Shown: positions 32,634-42,200, counted from the stretch's first letter. The stretch is 64,000 nucleotides of DNA from Novosphingobium sp. (GCA_016719755.1 JADJYM010000015.1:186001-250000); one strand, 5' to 3'. The notes: generated by a model not told the origin, from the sequence alone. Numbers and translations are program-made.

Positions 32634-35204
32634 ATGCAACTTGTCATCGTAGAATCCCCGGCCAAGGCCAAGACCATCGAGAAGTACCTCGGCAAGGACT
32701 ACAAGGTTCTCGCCAGCTATGGCCACGTCCGCGACCTGCCGCCCAAGGACGGCTCTGTCCGCCCCGACGAGGACTTTGCCATGGACTGGGAGCTCTATGG
32801 CGACAAGCAGCGCCAGGTGAAGGCGATTGCCGATGCTGCCAAGGGGGCCGACCGCCTGATCCTCGCCACCGACCCTGACCGCGAGGGCGAGGCGATTTCG
32901 TGGCACGTGCGCGAATTGCTGGCCAAGCGCCGCGTCCTGCCCAAGGACGTCCAGCGCGTCACTTTCAACGCGATCACCAAGCAGACCGTGACCGAGGCGA
33001 TGCAGCGCCCGCGCGAGCTGGATCAGGACCTGATCGACGCCTACCTTGCCCGCCGCGCGCTTGATTACCTGTTCGGCTTCACGCTTTCGCCGGTGCTGTG
33101 GCGCAAGCTGCCCGGCGCGAAGAGCGCGGGGCGCGTCCAGTCGGTGGCGCTGCGCCTCATCGTCGAGCGCGAGCGCGAGATCGAGGCGTTCCGTCCGCAG
33201 GAATATTGGTCGGTCCTTGCCCGGCTAGAGCACCTGGGCACGCAGTTCCCGGCGCGGCTGGTCAAGTTCGACGGGCAGAAGCTGGAAAAGCTGAGCCTGG
33301 GTGACGCGGGCAGCGCGGAGCGGGCCAAAGCGGCGGTAGAGGCCGCAACCTTCCGCGTGGAAGAGGTTGATACCCGGCCCACCCGCCGCAACCCCTGGCC
33401 GCCGTTCACCACCTCGACCCTGCAGATGGAGGCCGCGCGCAAGCTGGGTTTCTCGGCTGCCCACACGATGCGCGTGGCCCAGAACCTGTATGAGGCGGGC
33501 GCTATCACCTATATGCGGACCGACGGGGTGCAGATGGACCCCAGCGCGATTTCGGCGGCCCGCAAGGCCATTTCCGACCGGTATACCAATGGCCATTACC
33601 TGCCGGAAAAGCCGCGCCACTATGAAACCAAGGCCAAGAACGCCCAGGAAGCGCACGAAGCGATCCGCCCGACCGACTTCGGCAAGGATCGCTATGGCAG
33701 CGGCGATGAGGGTCGGCTCTATGAGCTGGTCTGGAAACGCGCGATTGCCAGTCAGATGGCCTCCGCCGTGATCGAGCGGACCACTGTCACCCTGCGCGAA
33801 GGCACCGGCAAGCACGAGCTGCGCGCCAGCGGGCAGGTCGTGAAGTTTCCGGGCTTTCTTGCGGTCTATGACGAGACGCTCGACGCGAAGCCCGGCGAGG
33901 ATGAGGAAGACACCGGCCTGCTGCCGATGCTTCATGCGGGCGATACCCCGGCCAAGCAGGGCGTGGATGCCAGCCAGCACTTCACTCAGCCGCCGCCGCG
34001 CTATTCTGAAGCAACGCTGGTGAAGCGCCTGGAAGAACTCGGCATCGGCCGGCCTTCCACCTATGCCGCGACGATCCAGGTGCTGAAGGACCGCGCCTAT
34101 GTCCGCACCGAAAAGAACCGATTCTTCGCCGAAGAAAGCGGACGGCTGCTGACCGCGTTCCTCGAACGCTTCTTCTCGCGCTATGTCGGCTACGATTTCA
34201 CCGCGGGCATGGAAGACGAGCTCGACGAGGTTTCAGGCGGGCGCGGGGCGTGGAAGGAACTGCTTGAGAAGTTCTGGAAGGACTTCAAGCCAAAGTCCGA
34301 CGAAGTCATGGAAAAGAAGCCTTCGGAAGTGACCGAAGCGCTTGACGAGTTCCTGGGCGACTACCTGTTTCCGCCGCGCGAGGATGGCGGCGATCCGCGC
34401 AAATGCCCGCAATGCGAGGCGGGGCGCCTGTCCCTGCGCGGGGGGCGCTACGGCGCCTTCATCGCCTGCTCGAACTATCCCGAGTGCAAGTTCACCCGCA
34501 AGTTCGCGCAGCCGGGCGGGGCGGCCGGGGCGGCCGAAGAGGGCGAGCTTGGCAAGCATCCCGAAAGCGGCGAGCCGATCACCCGCCATTCGGGCCGCTT
34601 CGGCCCCTATATCCAGATGGGCACCGGCAAGGAGGCCAAGCGCGCCTCGATCCCCAAGGACATTGGCGAAATGACGCTCGACTGGGCGGTCAAGCTGCTG
34701 GATCTGCCGCGCACGATCGGCGCCCACCCCGAAACGGGCGAACAAATCACAGCCAGCATAGGACGTTACGGGCCATACCTTGCCCATAACGGCAAGTATG
34801 CCAAGCTGCGCTCGACCGCCGAAGTCTTCGAAACCGGAATGAACAGCGCGGTCGCCAAGCTGGCCGAGGCCGCCAATCGCGGCGGCGCCCGCACCTCGTC
34901 CGAGCCGCTCAAGACCTTCGGACCGCACCCCGAAAGCGGCGGCGAGATCAAGCTGATGGCGGGGCGCTATGGCCCCTACGTGACCGACGGCACCACCAAC
35001 GCCACCCTGCCGCGCGACAAGGCGCCCGAGGACCTGACGGCGGAAGAGGCGGCGGTGCTGATCACCGAAAAGGCGGCGAAGGGTCCGGCCAAGGGCAAGG
35101 GCCGCAAGAAGGCCCCGGCGAAGAAGGCTCCGGCAAAGAAGGCTCCGGCCAAGAAGGCGGCGCCGAAGAAGAAGGCTCCGGCGACGAAGGCGGAAAAGGC
35201 GTGA
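32634..35204 (+). CDS. topA: DNA topoisomerase I
   Basis: Type IA topoisomerase that relaxes negative supercoils. The N-terminal TOPRIM domain opens with QLVIVESPAKAKTIEKYLG, with DPDREGEAISWH at ~80-91. The active-site tyrosine is Y293 in AITYMRTDG. One four-cysteine zinc finger (CPQC...CSNYPEC) lies near residues 590-620, followed by three C-terminal repeats beginning H-P-E-(S/T)-G. The protein ends in a Lys/Ala/Pro-rich tail built from repeated APAKK units. 856 residues is normal for alphaproteobacteria. Confidence 0.96.
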   Translation: MQLVIVESPAKAKTIEKYLGKDYKVLASYGHVRDLPPKDGSVRPDEDFAMDWELYGDKQRQVKAIADAAKGADRLILATDPDREGEAISWHVRELLAKRRVLPKDVQRVTFNAITKQTVTEAMQRPRELDQDLIDAYLARRALDYLFGFTLSPVLWRKLPGAKSAGRVQSVALRLIVEREREIEAFRPQEYWSVLARLEHLGTQFPARLVKFDGQKLEKLSLGDAGSAERAKAAVEAATFRVEEVDTRPTRRNPWPPFTTSTLQMEAARKLGFSAAHTMRVAQNLYEAGAITYMRTDGVQMDPSAISAARKAISDRYTNGHYLPEKPRHYETKAKNAQEAHEAIRPTDFGKDRYGSGDEGRLYELVWKRAIASQMASAVIERTTVTLREGTGKHELRASGQVVKFPGFLAVYDETLDAKPGEDEEDTGLLPMLHAGDTPAKQGVDASQHFTQPPPRYSEATLVKRLEELGIGRPSTYAATIQVLKDRAYVRTEKNRFFAEESGRLLTAFLERFFSRYVGYDFTAGMEDELDEVSGGRGAWKELLEKFWKDFKPKSDEVMEKKPSEVTEALDEFLGDYLFPPREDGGDPRKCPQCEAGRLSLRGGRYGAFIACSNYPECKFTRKFAQPGGAAGAAEEGELGKHPESGEPITRHSGRFGPYIQMGTGKEAKRASIPKDIGEMTLDWAVKLLDLPRTIGAHPETGEQITASIGRYGPYLAHNGKYAKLRSTAEVFETGMNSAVAKLAEAANRGGARTSSEPLKTFGPHPESGGEIKLMAGRYGPYVTDGTTNATLPRDKAPEDLTAEEAAVLITEKAAKGPAKGKGRKKAPAKKAPAKKAPAKKAAPKKKAPATKAEKA

Positions 35205-35226
35205 TGCGTCACTGAAAAACCGGCCT

Positions 35227-35946
35227 TCAGCTGATCTTCCTGAAGGCCAGCATCTCCTTGATCTGCCCAGAAGAGCCGGGATGAAACCCGGCCTCGTCCT
35301 GCCATTCCTTTGGGTTCCGGAACGTGCCGAACAGGATGTCGAAAATCGGCAGATCGCCGTAGTTATAGGCATGAAGCCCGCGTTGGTGGTGGACCGAGTG
35401 GCTTTCCGGCCGCTGGACGATATAGCCGAGCCATTGCGGCGTGCGAATGTTCACGTGCTGGAACATCGCGGGGAAGGTCCCGATCGAGCTGACGATGAGA
35501 GCGGCTTCTGCCGACACGCCGACGATCCAGACCAGCGACAGGGAACCGAGCAACGCCCAGCCCAGGGAATCGAGCGGGTGAAACCAGAAAGCGCCCCAGA
35601 TATCGACGCGTTCGGCGCTATGGTGCATCTGGTGCGTATGGCGCCATAGCCAGTCGAAGCGGTGCATCGTTCGGTGCCACCAATAGACCCCCAGTTCATA
35701 GACAAACAGGCCGCCGACGACCTGCATCCAGAGCGGGTAGGTATCCGCCGGGATCAGGCGATACTGTCCCAGTGCGCTGTCCCACAACAGCGGCGCATAG
35801 GTGAGGATCGCGAAATAGCTGATGGTCGAGACAGTGCCGCGCAGACGCCAGCCCGGAACATCGTCAAGCCTGTGCCCGCGCCCAATATAATCGAGCAGTG
35901 CCAGGATGATGAACATGCCCAGCGCAATGTAATGATAGGTACTCAT
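35227..35946 (-). CDS. Sterol desaturase / fatty-acid hydroxylase family membrane protein
   Basis: Di-iron membrane oxidase family member of 239 residues. The eight-histidine pattern is present: HRTMH, HQMHH and ESHSVHH with intervening hydrophobic segments. Such enzymes hydroxylate or desaturate lipids; the substrate cannot be read from sequence. The ATG at 35946 is preferred, though one at 35955 is in frame. It converges on topA, with 22 bp between stops. Confidence 0.85.
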   Translation of the reverse strand: MSTYHYIALGMFIILALLDYIGRGHRLDDVPGWRLRGTVSTISYFAILTYAPLLWDSALGQYRLIPADTYPLWMQVVGGLFVYELGVYWWHRTMHRFDWLWRHTHQMHHSAERVDIWGAFWFHPLDSLGWALLGSLSLVWIVGVSAEAALIVSSIGTFPAMFQHVNIRTPQWLGYIVQRPESHSVHHQRGLHAYNYGDLPIFDILFGTFRNPKEWQDEAGFHPGSSGQIKEMLAFRKIS

Positions 35947-36070
35947 CGGCAGCACCCCACAGAAACCGCGGTTCCGATAAAGATATGCTACACCAGCTTG
36001 CCGCAGGCGACAAATCCGGCAATTGAACGCGGGGCGTGACGGGGAGCTATTCCCTGGTTACTAACCCGCC

Positions 36071-36250
36071 ATGGCCGAACAATTCACCAAGCACCGCCAG
36101 CCCTGGAACGCCGACGAGGTCGCCAAGCTGCGCATTCTCGCGGCCAAGGGCAAGGGCCTGAAGGAAATCGCCAAGGCGCTGAACCGCAGCGAGGAATCGA
36201 CCAAGGAGCGGGCGAAGCTGGACGGGATCGGGATCGCCAGGCTGCGCTAG
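36071..36250 (+). CDS. Small helix-turn-helix/SANT-like protein (59 aa), function unknown
   Basis: Translation gives MAEQFTKHRQPWNADEVA then KLRILAAKGKGLKEIAKALN and RSEESTKERAKLDGIGIARL. The W-x-x-D/E-E-V-x-K-L opening and the helix pair KGLKEIAKALNRSEESTKERA look like a Myb/SANT or sigma-like HTH fold. Basic and soluble. Proteins of this appearance are common in sphingomonads from memory, but I know no experimental function. Flanked by the sterol-desaturase-like gene and a repeat-containing gap. Confidence 0.7.
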   Translation: MAEQFTKHRQPWNADEVAKLRILAAKGKGLKEIAKALNRSEESTKERAKLDGIGIARLR

Positions 36251-36262
36251 GCCAATGAGGGC

Positions 36263-36325
36263 GCTGAACGTGTTTCAGCACCAATTCGGGTTTGCCAGGG
36301 AATGGACCCTGAAACAGGTTCAGGG
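36263..36325. repeat. Paired inverted palindromic repeat in the gap before era
   Basis: GCTGAA-CGTGT-TTCAGC (36263-36279) and CCCTGAA-ACAGG-TTCAGGG (36307-36325) are two hairpins whose cores, TGAACGTGTTTCA and TGAAACAGGTTCA, are near-identical in opposite orientation. Similar TGAAC-n-GTTTCA palindromes are common intergenic repeats in sphingomonad genomes as I recall. The second could also serve as a terminator for era from the other strand. Confidence 0.5.
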
Positions 36326-36372
36326 GTACGGATAATGGGGCGATAGAGCCAAAAGTGGGGCCAGCTGCGGCC

Positions 36373-37266
36373 CTATTTCACCCAGTCCAGCCCGATTTCC
36401 TCATAGATTTCCTTGTCGTCCTCCCACCGCTCGTCGACCTTGACGTGCAGGAACAGGTGGACCTTCACGCCGAGCAGTTCGGTGAGTTCCTTGCGCGCCG
36501 CCTCGCCGATGGATTTCAGCTTCGAACCGCCCTTGCCCAGCACGATACCCTTCTGGCTGTCGCGGGCGATGACGATCTGCTGGTGGATTTCGAGGCTGCC
36601 GTCCTTGCGGGGGGTATAGCTTTCGGGGCGGACGATGCTGTCATAGGGCAGCTCGTCGTGGAGCTGGCGATAGAGCTGTTCGCGCGTGATCTCGCAGGCC
36701 AGCAGGCGCTCACTGGCGTCGGACACCTGGTCTTCCGGATAATGCCACGGGCTCTCCGGCATCAGCTCGGCCAGCCGCGCCTTGAGTTCGGGCACGCCGT
36801 CGCCGGTCAGCGCGGAAATGAAGAACACCTCGTCGAACTGGCCTTCGCCGGCCAGTTCCTGCGCGGCGATCAGCAGCGGTTCCTTGCGCGTTTCATCGAC
36901 CTTGTTGAGCACCAGGATCTTGCGTTCGGGCCGTCCGGCCAGCGTTTCGAGGATCGGGGCGAGGTAGTCCTTTTTCTTCTTGCGGCCATCGACCACCAGC
37001 AGGATCGCATCAGCCTCGCTCGCGCCTTCCCAGGCGGCGCTGACCATCGCCCGGTCGAGCCGCCGCTTGGGCGCGAACAGGCCGGGCGTATCGGCCAGGA
37101 TGATCTGCGCCTCGCCCTCAAGCGCGATCCCCATCAGCCGGGCGCGGGTGGTTTGCGCCTTGGCCGAGACGATCGCCACCTTCTGCCCGACGAGGGCATT
37201 GACGAGTGTCGACTTGCCCGCGTTGGGTGCGCCGATCACGGCAACGAGGCCGCAGTGCTGGGTCAT
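36373..37266 (-). CDS. era: GTPase Era
   Basis: Essential GTPase for 16S rRNA maturation and 30S assembly. G1 is GAPNAGKST at residues 12-20, G3 is DTPGLF, and NKVD is G4. The C-terminal KH domain carries VIARDSQKGIVLGKGGSKLKSIGE. 297 residues is normal. ATG at 37266 overlaps the rnc stop (ATGA), giving the lepB-rnc-era operon. Confidence 0.97.
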   Translation of the reverse strand: MTQHCGLVAVIGAPNAGKSTLVNALVGQKVAIVSAKAQTTRARLMGIALEGEAQIILADTPGLFAPKRRLDRAMVSAAWEGASEADAILLVVDGRKKKKDYLAPILETLAGRPERKILVLNKVDETRKEPLLIAAQELAGEGQFDEVFFISALTGDGVPELKARLAELMPESPWHYPEDQVSDASERLLACEITREQLYRQLHDELPYDSIVRPESYTPRKDGSLEIHQQIVIARDSQKGIVLGKGGSKLKSIGEAARKELTELLGVKVHLFLHVKVDERWEDDKEIYEEIGLDWVK

Positions 37267-37931
37267 CCGAACCTCTTCATGAATTCCTCGGCGGCAAGGG
37301 TTTCCGCCTCGCGCAGGCTTGATCCGGTTGCTTCCGCCGTACCGACGCCGTTGATGTTGACCGCGACCGTAAAGCGCGCGGCATGATCCGGACCGGAACG
37401 TTCGACCAGCCGGTATTCGGGCATCTTGCGGCGGTTGCCGGCGGCCCATTCCTGCAAGGCGGACTTGGGATGCTTGGCCTGGCCAGTCTTGCCCTTGATC
37501 ACATCCTGCCACAGGCGGCGGACCATGTCGCGCGTTGCCTCGAAGCCGTGGGTGACGAAACTGGCGCCGATCAGCGCCTCCATCACGTCGCCCAGGATAT
37601 TGTCGCTGTCCTGCCCGCCATCGTCGCGCGCCTGCTTGCCGAGGCGGATGTGCCCGCCAAGCCCGATCCGCCGCGCGACGGCGGCGCAGGTGCTGCCGCT
37701 GACCAGTGCGTTGAGCCGCTGCGAAAGGCGACCCTCGTTGCCTTGCTCAAGCTTGTAGAGCCATTCGCCGATCACCATGCCCAGCACCCGGTCACCCAGG
37801 AATTCGAGGCGCTGGTAATCGCGCGCCGCGCCGGTGCTGCCGTGGGTCAAGGCTTCCAGCCACAGCGGCTCGTCGACCGGTGGCCGCCCCGCCAGCGCGG
37901 TGAGGAATTCGTGGGTTTCCGGTTCCAGCAC
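37263..37931 (-). CDS. rnc: Ribonuclease III
   Basis: Double-strand RNA endonuclease for rRNA and mRNA processing. The catalytic signature RLEFLGDRVLG lies at residues 41-51, the second acidic pair is in LGDVMEALIGA, and a dsRNA-binding domain ends the protein (KSALQEWAAGN...AEATGSSLREAETLAAEEF). The frame has no suitable ATG; a GTG at 37931, six bases after the lepB stop and preceded by GAGGA, is the likely start, giving 222 residues. A start at 38015 would overlap lepB and is rejected. Confidence 0.94.
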   Translation of the reverse strand: MLEPETHEFLTALAGRPPVDEPLWLEALTHGSTGAARDYQRLEFLGDRVLGMVIGEWLYKLEQGNEGRLSQRLNALVSGSTCAAVARRIGLGGHIRLGKQARDDGGQDSDNILGDVMEALIGASFVTHGFEATRDMVRRLWQDVIKGKTGQAKHPKSALQEWAAGNRRKMPEYRLVERSGPDHAARFTVAVNINGVGTAEATGSSLREAETLAAEEFMKRFG

Positions 37932-37938
37932 GGCGTCC

Positions 37939-38784
37939 TCAGAACGTGCCGCCGATACGGCTCCAGCGGGCGGCGGTGAACCAGGTCCACGGCTTGAGCC
38001 ACGCGGCCCCGCCATCGGTTGACCACATCATCACCGTGGCGCGGCCGACCAGGTTGTCCATCGGCACCATGCCAATGCCGCGCCCCGGTTCCGCCGGGAA
38101 GCGGCTGTCTTCCGAATTGTCGCGGTTGTCGCCCATCAGGAACACGTGGCCTTCGGGCACAATCGCCGGGTCGGTGTTGTCCTGCGGACGCGGGCCAAGG
38201 TCCAGCACCTCGTAGGTCCTGCCTTCCGGCAGCGTTTCGCGGTAGCGGGGATAGCGGCAGACATCGGTTCCGTCGGACAGCTTGGCCGCGAAGGCCCGGG
38301 AATAGCAGCGGGTGTTGCCGCTGACCGGCACTTCGAAATCGGCGATCCGCACCTTCGGCACGGCCGTTCCGTTAAGCAGGAGCACGCCGTCCACCATCTG
38401 CACGGTATCACCCGGCAGGCCGACCACCCGCTTGATATAGTCGGTATCGCCCACCGGCGGGGCGCGGAAGATCACCACGTCGCCGCGTGCGGGAGTGTCG
38501 GCCAGAATCCGCTCGCTTGGCAGCAGCGGCAGACTGAAGGGCAGCGAGCGATAGGAAAAGCCATAGGACCACTTCGCCGCGATCAGGTGATCCCCCACCA
38601 GCAGGCGCGGCAGCATGGATTCGCTGGGGATGCTGAACGGGGCGAAAATGAAACTGCGCAGCACCGCAACAAAGATCACCAGCTTGAGCAGGAAGGCGAT
38701 GAAGCTCTCCTCCTCTTTCTTCTTCGCTGGTTTTGCGGCGGTCTGCACGGCGGTCGACACGACAGGGGCCTCGGTTTCGCTCAT
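37939..38784 (-). CDS. lepB: Signal peptidase I
   Basis: Inner-membrane serine protease that removes Sec/Tat signal peptides. One transmembrane helix (residues ~30-48) precedes SIPSESMLPRLLVGD with catalytic serine S56. The lysine lies in DTDYIKRVVGLPGD, and GHVFLMGDNRDNSEDSR is the third conserved box. ATG at 38784 (MSETEAP) is chosen over an in-frame ATG 42 bases further upstream. First gene of lepB-rnc-era. Confidence 0.96.
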   Translation of the reverse strand: MSETEAPVVSTAVQTAAKPAKKKEEESFIAFLLKLVIFVAVLRSFIFAPFSIPSESMLPRLLVGDHLIAAKWSYGFSYRSLPFSLPLLPSERILADTPARGDVVIFRAPPVGDTDYIKRVVGLPGDTVQMVDGVLLLNGTAVPKVRIADFEVPVSGNTRCYSRAFAAKLSDGTDVCRYPRYRETLPEGRTYEVLDLGPRPQDNTDPAIVPEGHVFLMGDNRDNSEDSRFPAEPGRGIGMVPMDNLVGRATVMMWSTDGGAAWLKPWTWFTAARWSRIGGTF

Positions 38785-38942
38785 CGCAGTTCCTTGTTGG
38801 GCGGGGCAGGGATAGTCAAGGGGCAAGGTGTATTATGGTTATGCTACAGTACGCCCGCAAGACGCACCGGCCCGACCGCTTAGGCGCTTGGCCGATGGGC
38901 CGCCGCAGGGCATAGGCGGGCGCTGATCTGGAGTGATTTGCG

Positions 38943-40457
38943 ATGAACGAGATTGCCGCTGCGGCCTGGACAACCCTGATGGCGCTGCCGCGTCCCCGGC
39001 TGGAAGAGCTGTTTGCGGCTGCCGGAAGGCTGGAAGCGCTGTCGGCGCGGCTTGATCTGCCGGGCGGCGGCATCCGCTTCGATTGGTCAAAGACCCATCT
39101 CGACGCCGCGCATCTCGCCGCTTTCGCGCAACTGGCCGAAGCGGTTGATTTTGCTGCCCGGCGCGAGGCACTGTTCGCGGGCGAGGCGGTGAACAGCACC
39201 GAAGGGCGCGCCGCCGAGCATACCGCGCAGCGCGGGGTGGGACGGGATACCAGCACCGAAGAGGCCTTCGCGCTGCACCTGCGCACCAAAAGCCTGGTTG
39301 AGGCGATTCACCAGGGCGCCCTGGGCGAGGTAAGGCACCTGATTCACGTCGGAATTGGCGGCTCCGCGCTCGGTCCGGCGCTGGCGATCGACGCGCTGGC
39401 CCGCGACGGGGCGATGGTCGATGTCCATGTCGTCTCGAACATCGATGGCTGCGCGCTGGAAGCGGCCTTTGCGAAGTGCGATCCGCGCACCACGCTGGTC
39501 GCGGTCGCTTCCAAGACCTTCACGACCACCGAGACAATGACCAACGCCCAGTCGGCGCTGACCTGGCTGGGCGAGGGCGGGGTGAGCGATCCCTATGGCC
39601 AGGTGATCGCGCTGACCGCCAATCCGGAAAAGGCTGTCGAATGGGGCGTGGACGAAACCCGCGTCCTGCCGTTTCCCGAGACAGTCGGCGGGCGCTATTC
39701 GCTGTGGTCCTCGATCGGTTTTCCGGTCGCGCTGGCGCTGGGGTGGGACGAGTTTGCACAGCTGCTGGCCGGGGCTGCGGCGATGGACGAGCATTTCCTG
39801 AACACGGACGGTGCGGCCAACCTCCCGCTGCGCGCGGCCTTTGCCGATCAGCTCTACGTCCGCCTGCGCGGCTGCCAGAGCCGGGCGGTGTTCGCCTATG
39901 ACGAGCGGCTGCGGCTGTTTCCCTCCTATCTCCAGCAACTTGAGATGGAATCGAACGGCAAGTCAGTGAAGCTGGATGGCTCGCCCGTTGATGGGCCGAC
40001 GGCGCCGGTCACCTGGGGCGGAGTGGGGACCGATGCGCAGCACGCGGTGTTCCAGCTGCTGCACCAGGGCACTGGCGCGGTCCCGGTCGATTTCATAGCC
40101 GCGATCGCGCCGGGGGATGACCTTTCGCCGGATCATCACCGCAACCTCCTCGCCAACTGCTTCGCGCAAGGCGCGGCGCTGATGGCGGGCAAGGAGGCGA
40201 AGGACGCGGCGCGCAGCTATCCGGGTGACCGTCCATCCGCGACGATCCTGCTGGATGAGCTCAACGCCGCAAGCCTGGGCGCGCTGATCGCGTTCCACGA
40301 ACACCGCACATTCGCCAATGCCGTGCTGATGGAAATCAACCCGTTCGACCAGTTCGGCGTGGAACTGGGCAAGGACATCGCCCGCTCGATGCTGGGCGGC
40401 GGTGCGCGGTTCGATGCCAGCACCCAGGCGCTGCTGGCCGAGGCCGGGATCCGCTGA
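38943..40457 (+). CDS. pgi: Glucose-6-phosphate isomerase
   Basis: Interconverts glucose-6-phosphate and fructose-6-phosphate. VGIGGSALGPALA, SKTFTTTETMTNAQ, FPETVGGRYSLWSSIG and the C-terminal INPFDQFGVELGK box identify it. 504 residues is within the family range. The 158-bp gap upstream (from lepB) holds nothing I can name. Confidence 0.96.
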   Translation: MNEIAAAAWTTLMALPRPRLEELFAAAGRLEALSARLDLPGGGIRFDWSKTHLDAAHLAAFAQLAEAVDFAARREALFAGEAVNSTEGRAAEHTAQRGVGRDTSTEEAFALHLRTKSLVEAIHQGALGEVRHLIHVGIGGSALGPALAIDALARDGAMVDVHVVSNIDGCALEAAFAKCDPRTTLVAVASKTFTTTETMTNAQSALTWLGEGGVSDPYGQVIALTANPEKAVEWGVDETRVLPFPETVGGRYSLWSSIGFPVALALGWDEFAQLLAGAAAMDEHFLNTDGAANLPLRAAFADQLYVRLRGCQSRAVFAYDERLRLFPSYLQQLEMESNGKSVKLDGSPVDGPTAPVTWGGVGTDAQHAVFQLLHQGTGAVPVDFIAAIAPGDDLSPDHHRNLLANCFAQGAALMAGKEAKDAARSYPGDRPSATILLDELNAASLGALIAFHEHRTFANAVLMEINPFDQFGVELGKDIARSMLGGGARFDASTQALLAEAGIR

Positions 40458-40509
40458 GGAACCCGAATGGCAAAGCTGCACGGCAATCGAGGGGCGATTC
40501 AGGCCGCAC

Positions 40510-40642
40510 CTGGATTGCTTCGCTTTGAGCACAATGACGACTTGAGGGGGGAACCCGATCGAATGGGAGCGGATGTCCCGGCATGCACCGGACCTGCCCC
40601 CCACCCTTCGTCATTGCGAGCGGCGCGGCCGCGCGGGAATCC
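40510..40642. repeat. Inverted intergenic repeat between pgi and gor
   Basis: CTGGATTGCTTCGC...CAATGACGA at 40510-40540 and CGTCATTGCGAGC...GGAATCCA at 40608-40642 are inverted versions of one element, of the widespread type reading CGTCATTGCGAG...AATCCA. The second arm contains a perfect GCGCGGCCGCGC palindrome. The 324-bp gap (40458-40781) contains no convincing gene besides this element and the gor ribosome site. Confidence 0.55.
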
Positions 40643-40781
40643 ATCGGCGGTTTAGGCGGCGACTGGGGCCTGCAATGACTCGCACGGGGCAAGTTCGTGT
40701 TCCACCAATCACACTGACCGGCAAAACCGTTTGGCAAATGCGCCCTGGCGCCGCCATATCCCGCCCCGACAGGAGCATTTC

Positions 40782-42128
40782 ATGGCAGACTTCGAATACG
40801 ACCTCTTCGTGATCGGCGCCGGTTCGGGCGGGGTCCGGGCCAGCCGGATCGCCGCATCGCACGGCGCGCGGGTGGCGGTGGCGGAGGAATTCCGCATTGG
40901 CGGGACCTGCGTGATCCGGGGCTGTGTGCCCAAGAAGATGCTGGTCTACGCATCGCACTTCGCGCACGAGCTGCACGATGCCGCGCAGTACGGCTGGACG
41001 CTGGGGGAAAGCTCGTTCGACTGGGCGAAGCTGCGCGATTTCGTCGCCAGCGATGTCGACCGGCTGGAGCGGGCCTATACCTCCACCCTGGACAGCAACA
41101 AGGTCGATCATTTCCACGAACGCGCGGTTGTGGCGGGGCCAAACACGGTGCGGCTCGCCTCGGGACGCGAGATCAGCGCGAAATATATCCTGATCGCGGT
41201 CGGCGCCTGGCCGGTGATGCCGGACGTTGAAGGCGCGGAGCACTGCATTTCATCCAACGAGGTGTTCCACCTGCCGGAACTGCCCCGCCGCGTGGTGATC
41301 CAGGGCGCGGGCTACATCGCGCTGGAGTTCGCTGGTATTTTCAACGCGCTGGGCAGCCAGGTGACGGTGGTCAACCGGTCCGACAAGATCCTGCGCGGCT
41401 ATGACGAGGACATCACCGCCCGGCTGCTGCCGATCATGCAGGCGCGCGGGATCGAGTTCGGCTTCAACCGTCCGCTGAAAAGGATCGAGAAGCAGGCTGA
41501 TGGCTCGTTGCTGGTCCACGCCGGGGAAGGGGAGCCGATTCCCGCCGATGTCGTGCTGGTCGCTACCGGTCGCCGCCCCAAGACCGATGGGCTGGGGCTG
41601 GAAAGCGTGGGCATTACGCTTGGCGCCAATGGCGAGATCCCGGTCGACGATTTCAGCAAGACCGCCTGCGACAGCATCTATGCCGTGGGCGACGTGACCG
41701 ACCGGGTGCAACTGACCCCGGTGGCGATCCGCGAAGGCCACGCCTTTGCCGATACCGTGTTCGGCGGCAATCCGCGTTCCACAGCCTATGACGCGATTCC
41801 CAGCGCCGTATTCTCGCAGCCACCACTGGCAGGCGTCGGCCTGACCGAGGCCCAGGCGCGCGGTGCGGGGCATGAGGTGAAGATCTTCACGTCCGATTTC
41901 CGGCCGATGAAGAACATGTTCTCCGCCACCATGGAGCGCGGCTTTTACAAGCTGGTGGTCGATGGCGCGACAAACCGGGTGCTGGGCGTCCACATGATCG
42001 GCCCGGATGCGCCGGAAATCCTCCAGTCGGCGGCTATCGCGGTCAAGGCCGGGCTGACCAAGGCGGACTTCGACGCCACCGTCGCGCTGCATCCGTCGAT
42101 GGCGGAAGAACTGGTGCTGATGCGCTGA
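40782..42128 (+). CDS. gor: Glutathione-disulfide reductase
   Basis: FAD/NADPH enzyme that regenerates reduced glutathione. It opens with an FAD Rossmann motif (VIGAGSGGVRASRIAA). The redox-active disulfide is in GGTCVIRGCVPKKMLVYASHF, and a second Rossmann fold reads VIQGAGYIALEFAGIFNALG. The C-terminal ALHPSMAEELVLM contains the catalytic histidine. Start fixed by AGGAG at 40771 ahead of ATG 40782; the 448-residue product is standard. Confidence 0.95.
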   Translation: MADFEYDLFVIGAGSGGVRASRIAASHGARVAVAEEFRIGGTCVIRGCVPKKMLVYASHFAHELHDAAQYGWTLGESSFDWAKLRDFVASDVDRLERAYTSTLDSNKVDHFHERAVVAGPNTVRLASGREISAKYILIAVGAWPVMPDVEGAEHCISSNEVFHLPELPRRVVIQGAGYIALEFAGIFNALGSQVTVVNRSDKILRGYDEDITARLLPIMQARGIEFGFNRPLKRIEKQADGSLLVHAGEGEPIPADVVLVATGRRPKTDGLGLESVGITLGANGEIPVDDFSKTACDSIYAVGDVTDRVQLTPVAIREGHAFADTVFGGNPRSTAYDAIPSAVFSQPPLAGVGLTEAQARGAGHEVKIFTSDFRPMKNMFSATMERGFYKLVVDGATNRVLGVHMIGPDAPEILQSAAIAVKAGLTKADFDATVALHPSMAEELVLMR

Positions 42129-42200
42129 CGGGTGCAGCCATCCCGTTGCCATCCGCAACCGTTCGGCTAGTCTCCCCCGCAAACAACAGGGGAGAAAGCC

